From contig NZ_CP186693.1 of NCBI RefSeq assembly GCF_049532985.1, positions 2,914,001 to 2,978,000 of the forward strand: a DNA stretch of 64,000 nucleotides, in the 5' to 3' direction. The position numbers and the translations under genes were made by a program. Under the pieces are notes generated by a model that was given only the letters and a program-made list of their open reading frames with translations, did no database searches and was not told where the DNA came from. Positions 59,718 to 64,000 of this stretch are shown piece by piece. Numbering within the stretch: position 1 is the first letter of the stretch; each line of letters opens with the position of its first letter. Source of the DNA: Promicromonospora sp049532985 (GTDB taxonomy: Bacteria; Actinomycetota; Actinomycetes; Actinomycetales; Cellulomonadaceae).

Positions 59718-60125
59718 ATGATGGGGGCCATGGCCGCACCCGAGATCGTCGTCCAGGCAGGCAAGGTCCTCAACCCGTGGATGCTCCGCATCGCCGGTCA
59801 CGTCCCGCCGTGGGTCGTGCTGCACCACGTGGGGCGCAGGTCCGGCAAGGAGTACGCCACCCCGCTGGTCGCGTTCGCGGCCCAGCCGCAGGAACAGGTC
59901 GTGGCCGTGCTGCCGCTCCCGTGGGGTCCGGGCACCGACTGGGCCCGCAACACGATGAGCTCCGGCACGGTGCGGCTGACGCGCGGCGGCGACGAGTTCG
60001 AGGTGCGCGACGTGCGCCTGGTGCCCGCCGCGGAGGCGGTCGGCTGGCTCGCCCCCGTGCCGGCGCGTGCCCTGTCGACGGTCGGCGTCAAGGAGTGCCT
60101 GGTCGGCACGCTGCACCGCGCCTGA
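59718..60125 (+). CDS. Deazaflavin (F420)-dependent nitroreductase-family protein, DDN-like
   Basis: A 135-residue split-barrel protein of the DDN family. Family segments: VVLHHVGRRSGKEYATPLVA (F420 phosphate/deazaflavin site, RRSGK), LPLPWGPGTDWARNTMSSG and VRLTRGGDEFEV. Family knowledge: M. tuberculosis Ddn uses reduced F420 to reduce quinones and nitroimidazoles. Start 59718 or 59730 (MAAPEIVV) are both possible; GGGGG lies between. It starts 20 nt after the importer ATPase. Confidence 0.85.
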   Translation: MMGAMAAPEIVVQAGKVLNPWMLRIAGHVPPWVVLHHVGRRSGKEYATPLVAFAAQPQEQVVAVLPLPWGPGTDWARNTMSSGTVRLTRGGDEFEVRDVRLVPAAEAVGWLAPVPARALSTVGVKECLVGTLHRA

Positions 60126-60169
60126 CACCTGCCCGGGGCCGGCTGTCCCCCGGCCCCCTGGCGCGGGAG

Positions 60170-60182
60170 TATGTTGCGCGTC
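60170..60182 (+). promoter_or_regulatory. Leaderless -10 element of the first GNAT gene
   Basis: TATGTT (60170-60175) ends 7 nt before GTG 60183. No ribosome site is present. TACCGT at 60672-60677 stands at the same distance before ATG 60685 of the next GNAT gene. Confidence 0.45.
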
Positions 60183-60665
60183 GTGAACTTGCGTACAGCC
60201 ACGCTGTCCGACGCCGCCGCGGTCGCCCGGGTGCACCACACCACCTGGGTCACCACCTACGGGTCCGTCCTGCCGCCCGAGTTCTGGGTCACCGCCACCC
60301 TGGAGCGCCGCGTGGCGACGTGGGAACGATGGCTGGGCAACGGTGCTGCCCCGGTGGTCGCGGAGGTCGCCGGCGAGGTGGTCGGCATCGCGATGGCCGG
60401 CGAGTCCGTGGAGCAGGACGACGTGCTGCCCGTGCGCGACCAGCAGCTCTACCTCCTGTACGTCCTGGCGGCCCACCACGGGACCGGCGTCGGGCAGGCG
60501 CTGCTGGACACCGTCCTGCCGCCCGGGACCGCCGCCCAGCTCTGGGTCGCCGAGGACAACCCGCGCGCCCGGCGCTTCTACGAGCGCAACGGCTTCGCCG
60601 TGGAGGGCGCGCGCGTGCTCGACACGAACGCCGCCGACCTGGCGGAGGTCCGGATGGTCAGGTAG
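60183..60665 (+). CDS. GNAT-family acetyltransferase, tandem copy A
   Basis: A 160-residue N-acetyltransferase with the GNAT acetyl-CoA loop HHGTGVGQALLDTVL and C-terminal NPRARRFYERNGFAVEG. It is closely related to the next gene, both sharing VLPPGTAAQ/ALPPGTAAQ and NPRAR(R/K)F. Substrate unknown; the family includes spermidine and small-molecule acetylases. GTG 60183 is preferred over ATG 60171 because a -10-like hexamer covers the latter. Confidence 0.88.
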   Translation: MNLRTATLSDAAAVARVHHTTWVTTYGSVLPPEFWVTATLERRVATWERWLGNGAAPVVAEVAGEVVGIAMAGESVEQDDVLPVRDQQLYLLYVLAAHHGTGVGQALLDTVLPPGTAAQLWVAEDNPRARRFYERNGFAVEGARVLDTNAADLAEVRMVR

Positions 60666-60684
60666 TCGGGTTACCGTTCCACCC

Positions 60685-61173
60685 ATGTCAGATTTCCACG
60701 TCCGCGCCTCGACCCCGGACGACGCCGTCGGCATCGCCGCGGTGCACTGGACCACGCGGCGGGCGGTCTTCGGCGACCTGCTGCCGCCCGCGCACTGGGA
60801 GACCGAGACGCTCGGCACCCGCACCGAGGGCTGGATGCGCATCCTCGCCGCCGGCAACAAGGCACTGGTCGCCGAGGTGGGCGACAAGATCGTCGGCTTC
60901 GCGATGAAGAACCCGTCCGGCCCCCACCTGGGCCACCCGCCCGTCCGGGCGGTCGAGCTCCACGAGCTGTACGTCGACCCGAGCTACCACGGCACCAACG
61001 TGGGCCACGCCCTGCTGGAGAACGCCCTCCCGCCCGGCACCGCGGCCCAGATCTGGACGTTCGCGTCCAACCCCCGCGCCCGCAAGTTCTTCCAGCGCGC
61101 GGGCTTCCTGCCCGACGGCGTCACGGCGACCGACCCGGACACGGACGTGCTGGAGGTACGGCTGATCCGCTGA
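60685..61173 (+). CDS. GNAT-family acetyltransferase, tandem copy B
   Basis: A 162-residue GNAT protein, paralogue of the preceding gene. Acetyl-CoA loop SYHGTNVGHALLENAL, with the preceding strand ELHELYVDPS, and NPRARKFFQRAGFLPDG. ATG 60685 is the start; TACCGT lies 7 nt before it (leaderless type). The two genes are 19 nt apart and probably came from one local duplication. Substrate unknown. Confidence 0.88.
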   Translation: MSDFHVRASTPDDAVGIAAVHWTTRRAVFGDLLPPAHWETETLGTRTEGWMRILAAGNKALVAEVGDKIVGFAMKNPSGPHLGHPPVRAVELHELYVDPSYHGTNVGHALLENALPPGTAAQIWTFASNPRARKFFQRAGFLPDGVTATDPDTDVLEVRLIR

Positions 61174-61254
61174 CGCCGGAGCGCGGCGGCAGTGCGGGGC
61201 GGCGGTTGCACAACGGGCTCGATCCGGCGCGGGCGGCGTGTCAGGATCTGGCGC

Positions 61255-62208
61255 ATGAGCAGCGAGGTGAGCAGCGGGTACCACGTCGAGCTGCACGACG
61301 ACCCGGCGACGGTGCTGGCCGTCGCCGGCGATCTGCTGGCCGCCGACCCGGTGGTGTGGAGCGTCGTCGCCTCGGTGACGCACCACGCCGCGCGGACGCT
61401 CCCGGCCGGCGGTCGGCCCACCTCTCCGATGTGGTGGGCGGTCGTCCGGGACGCGCGCGGCGGCGTCGTCGGCGTGGCGATGCGGACCATGCCGCACGCA
61501 CCGCACACGGTCTGGGTGCCCGCCCTGCCGGACGACGCGGCGCGTCTGCTGGCCCGCACCGCCCTGGACCACACCGCCCGGGCCGGCGAACCGGCGCTGA
61601 CCTCGGCGAACGGCGCCCGGTCCGCCGTCCGCGCGTACACGGACGAGGTGCTGCGGGCCACGGGCGGCACCGTGCACGAGGGCCGGCCGGACCGCCTCTG
61701 GGAGGCCCGGGCGGTCACGCGCCCCGAGCCCGCGCCGCCGGGCCGCGCACGCCGGGCCACGCTCGCCGACCTCGCCCTGGTCGAGGAGTGGTTCGCCGTC
61801 TTCCACGCCGACGCGGACGCCCAGGCCGGACGCGCCCCCGAGGCCGAACCGCTGCGGATCGGCGGCGCCCGAGGCCGGATCCTGGACGGCGACATCTGGC
61901 TGTGGGACGTCGGCGGCGAGAGCGTGCAGCTCACGGCCGCGCGGCCGCCGTCGTTCGGCGTGGTGCGGATCGGGCCGGTCTACACGCCCGCGGCGCACCG
62001 CGGGCGCGGGTACGCCCGGGCGCTCGTCGCCGACGTCGCCCAGCGGGTGCTCGACGCCGGCGACCGGGTCTGCCTCTACACCGACCGGGACAACCCCGTG
62101 TCGAACCGGACGTACGCCGCGATCGGCTTCGAGCCGGTGCTCGACCAGGTCAACCTGGCGATCGACCCCGCACCGGCCGCCGTGCCGGGACGAGCGAAGG
62201 AGAGCTGA
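61255..62208 (+). CDS. GNAT-family acetyltransferase, long form
   Basis: A 317-residue protein. The N-terminal half (1-165) is a GNAT-like domain without the coenzyme loop, and the C-terminal half has a full GNAT fold: RIGPVYTPAAHRGRGYARAL (coenzyme loop RGRGYA) and NPVSNRTYAAIGFEPV. This matches the arrangement of two-domain GNATs with an inactive N-domain. ATG 61255. The stop overlaps the next gene's ATG (TGATG). Substrate unknown. Confidence 0.85.
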   Translation: MSSEVSSGYHVELHDDPATVLAVAGDLLAADPVVWSVVASVTHHAARTLPAGGRPTSPMWWAVVRDARGGVVGVAMRTMPHAPHTVWVPALPDDAARLLARTALDHTARAGEPALTSANGARSAVRAYTDEVLRATGGTVHEGRPDRLWEARAVTRPEPAPPGRARRATLADLALVEEWFAVFHADADAQAGRAPEAEPLRIGGARGRILDGDIWLWDVGGESVQLTAARPPSFGVVRIGPVYTPAAHRGRGYARALVADVAQRVLDAGDRVCLYTDRDNPVSNRTYAAIGFEPVLDQVNLAIDPAPAAVPGRAKES

Positions 62209-62729
62209 TGGGACGCAGGGCGATCATCTTCCACGGGACGAACGCCGACCCGGCGTGGATCTGGTACCCGTGGCTCGCGGACCGGCTGCGGGCGCGCGGG
62301 TACGACGTCGAGACGCCGCACCACCCCGGCACCAACGTCGAGCCGATCGTCACGTTCCTGCCCACGGTGCTGGACGCGCACACGTTCGACGAGGACACGG
62401 TGCTCGTGGGGCACTCGGGCGGGGCGGCGCTGCTGCTCGCGCTCCTGGAGCACCTGGACGTCACCGTGGCGCAGGCGGTGCTGGTGGGCGGCTACTCGAC
62501 CAACCCGAACCCCGGGCCGGAACCGGTTCTCCAGGAGTCCTACGACTGGGACGCCATCCGGGCACACGCCCGCGACCTCGTCTTCCTCAACTCGGTGACC
62601 GACGAGTTCGGCTGCGACGCCGAGCAGGGCCGCGCCATGTTCGACCGCCTGGGCGGCACGCTCGTGGTGCGCGACGACGGGCACTTCACGACGGACACGC
62701 TGGAGATCGCGGACCGGCTGATCCCCTGA
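62208..62729 (+). CDS. RBBP9/YdeN-like alpha/beta hydrolase
   Basis: A 173-residue small serine hydrolase. IIFHGTNADP forms the oxyanion region, LVGHSGGAALLLALLE carries the nucleophile Ser, TDEFG the acidic residue and DDGHFT the catalytic His. Fits the RBBP9/YdeN family of small esterases. AAGGAG lies 5 nt before ATG 62208, which overlaps the GNAT stop by one base, so the two are co-translated. Substrate unknown. Confidence 0.88.
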   Translation: MGRRAIIFHGTNADPAWIWYPWLADRLRARGYDVETPHHPGTNVEPIVTFLPTVLDAHTFDEDTVLVGHSGGAALLLALLEHLDVTVAQAVLVGGYSTNPNPGPEPVLQESYDWDAIRAHARDLVFLNSVTDEFGCDAEQGRAMFDRLGGTLVVRDDGHFTTDTLEIADRLIP

Positions 62730-62751
62730 GTGCGGGGCCGGGCCGGTGGGT

Positions 62752-62757
62752 CACAAT
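62752..62757 (+). promoter_or_regulatory. Leaderless -10 element of the HhH-GPD gene
   Basis: CACAAT ends 6 nt before ATG 62764. The same hexamer is the -10 in the rpsP promoter candidate. No ribosome site precedes the start. Confidence 0.5.
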
Positions 62758-62763
62758 GGGCTC

Positions 62764-63357
62764 ATGGCTACCGAGCTCTGGATCACCGGCGACCCCGACA
62801 CGGACCGGCTGCTGAGCGACGATCCCTTCGCGCTGCTCGTGGGCATGTTGTTGGACCAACAGTTCCCGATGGAACATGCCTTCGCCGGCCCCGGCAAGAT
62901 CCGTGACCGCATGGGCTCCTTCGACGTGCGCGCCATCGCGGAGGCGGACCCCGACGAGTTCGTGGCGCTGGCGACGACGCCCCCGGCCATCCACCGCTAC
63001 GGCCGGTCCATGGCGGGCCGCGTCCTGGAGCTCGCGCACACCGTGGTGGACGAGTACGACGGCGACGCCTCCCGGATCTGGACCGACCCCGGCGCCGACG
63101 GCGACGCTCCCACCGGCCGCGAGGTGCTCCGACGGCTCAACGCGCTGCCCGGGCACGGGGAGCGCAAGGCCAAGATCTTCCTGGCGCTGCTCGGCAAGCA
63201 GCGCGGCGTGCGGCCGGAGGGCTGGCGGGAGGCGGCGGGCGAGTTCGGCGAGGAGGGCTCGCGCCGCTCGATCGCGGACGTGACCAGCACCGAGACGCTG
63301 CAGGAGGTCCGGGCGTTCAAGAAGGCGCAGAAGGCGGCGGCCAAGGCCACGGGCTGA
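62764..63357 (+). CDS. HhH-GPD-type base-excision DNA repair protein
   Basis: A 197-residue protein. DPFALLVGMLLDQQFPMEHA is the HhH-GPD entry helix with the conserved Gln, and LNALPGHGERKAKIFLALLG is the helix-hairpin-helix with its Lys. The iron-sulfur cysteines of EndoIII are absent. Related actinobacterial proteins are annotated as HhH-GPD base-excision enzymes; the lesion is not known. Start ATG 62764 by the leaderless -10. It ends 37 nt from the convergent ABC exporter. Confidence 0.85.
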   Translation: MATELWITGDPDTDRLLSDDPFALLVGMLLDQQFPMEHAFAGPGKIRDRMGSFDVRAIAEADPDEFVALATTPPAIHRYGRSMAGRVLELAHTVVDEYDGDASRIWTDPGADGDAPTGREVLRRLNALPGHGERKAKIFLALLGKQRGVRPEGWREAAGEFGEEGSRRSIADVTSTETLQEVRAFKKAQKAAAKATG

Positions 63358-63393
63358 CGCGGGTGCTCTGATCCGCTGACGGCTCCCCACGTG

Positions 63394-64000
63394 TCAGGGG
63401 CCGGGGACCAGCCGGTGCACCTGGTCCGCCCGGTCCAGCACCGACGCCCGGTTGCTCACCACCACCAGCACGCTGCCGCGCGACCGGGACAGCAGGTTGT
63501 CCAGCAGCAGCCGCTCGGTCTCGACGTCGAGCGACGCCGAGAGGTCGTCGATCAGCAGCACGTCCGCGGGGTGGGCCAGCATCCGCGCGGCCGCGAGACG
63601 GTGCAGCTGACCGCCGGACAGCCGGTGACCCTGGGGTCCGATCTGCGCGTCCGCGCCGTCGGGCACGCGCCGGAGGTCACGGTCCAGGGTGCTGGCCGCC
63701 AGCACGTCCGCGAGCGCCGGCCGCGGACGACCCAGCAGCACGTTGGTCGCCAGCGTGTCGCTGAAGACGTGGGGTGCCTGCGGCGTCAGCGACATGAGCG
63801 GAGGGGCCATGGCCACGCCGGGCGGCAGCGTCAGCCCGCGCACGGCGACGCTGCCGTCGTCCCGCGGGAGCGTTCCCTGCAGCACGCGCAGCAACGTCGT
63901 CTTGCCCGAACCGACCGGTCCGGTGACGACCACCAGCTCGCCCGCACCGGCCGTGAGGTCGAGGTCGTGGACGCCCCGCCGTCCGCCCGGATGGTCGTAG
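63394..64000 (-). CDS. ABC exporter, C-terminal nucleotide-binding domain (5' end outside window)
   Basis: The frame is open to the right edge, so the gene starts beyond base 64000. Visible: HDLDLTAGAGELVVVTGPVG with Walker A GPVGSGKTTLLRVL, Q-loop SLTPQAPHVFSDTLATN, signature HRLSGGQLHRLAAARMLAHP, Walker B VLLIDDLSASLD, then VVVSNRASVL at the H-loop, where Asn replaces the usual His (SHR in most). The TPQAPHVFSDT form is that of type I ABC exporters. The Asp after Walker B is the catalytic-Glu position (LLIDDLS), a possible sign of a degenerate ATP site as in heterodimeric exporters. Confidence 0.85.
   Translation of the reverse strand, partial: YDHPGGRRGVHDLDLTAGAGELVVVTGPVGSGKTTLLRVLQGTLPRDDGSVAVRGLTLPPGVAMAPPLMSLTPQAPHVFSDTLATNVLLGRPRPALADVLAASTLDRDLRRVPDGADAQIGPQGHRLSGGQLHRLAAARMLAHPADVLLIDDLSASLDVETERLLLDNLLSRSRGSVLVVVSNRASVLDRADQVHRLVPGP

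Overview
The window is chromosomal DNA of a very high-GC actinobacterium. The gene order rpsB-tsf-pyrH-frr-cdsA-rlmN, the rnhB-lepB-rplS-trmD-rimM-khpA-rpsP-ffh run, ftsY/smc near amtB-glnK-glnD, the DUF2469, DUF4233 and DUF6480 genes and the F420-linked genes all point to order Micrococcales. A Cellulomonadaceae or Promicromonosporaceae relative is my inference. No rRNA, tRNA, CRISPR array, transposase or prophage module was found.

Layout. 1-4.45 kb: the 3' end of a SNF2 helicase, two tandem DUF418 membrane proteins, a long perfect hairpin and a small calcium-repeat protein. 4.6-8 kb: a secreted SH3-type protein, an MFS exporter broken by a frameshift, and its divergent MerR regulator. 8-14.1 kb (minus strand): the translation/lipid block rpsB, tsf, pyrH, frr, cdsA, rlmN plus a DivIVA-repeat protein, with 1-4 nt overlaps from frr onward. 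14.6-20.3 kb: an M23-like protein, then xerC, dprA, comM, yraN and DUF2469. 20.3-24.7 kb: rnhB to rpsP. 24.9-31.3 kb: an amidohydrolase, ffh and the nitrogen cluster amtB-glnK-glnD. 31.6-37.6 kb: ftsY, a small membrane protein and smc. 37.7-51 kb: an ndk-DUF4233 / folC / ileS backbone interrupted by accessory blocks: a TetR-MFS pair, the dhaKLM dihydroxyacetone kinase, a VapBC-type toxin-antitoxin pair and a secreted serine protease. ileS carries a T-box leader. 51-64 kb: a nuclease-like AbiEi-domain gene framed by two identical hairpins, an azoreductase with a MarR regulator, a membrane/Tat sulfite-oxidase-like protein, an SDR, an ABC importer plus an F420-type oxidoreductase, three GNAT genes, a small hydrolase, an HhH-GPD protein and the end of an ABC exporter.

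How genes work together. The minus-strand blocks serve ribosome biogenesis, tRNA modification and charging, SRP targeting, lipid precursor synthesis, chromosome segregation and DNA uptake. amtB-glnK-glnD forms a nitrogen-sensing unit with a GlnR-like box array upstream; its GlnD ends right after the HD region. The ABC importer and the DDN-type enzyme may share coenzyme F420.

Many genes have an extended -10 hexamer ending 6-7 nt before the start codon, which implies leaderless transcripts. Several gene borders carry unusually long, nearly perfect hairpins. The strongest candidate for something undescribed is the hairpin-flanked AbiEi/nuclease cassette at 51161-52318.
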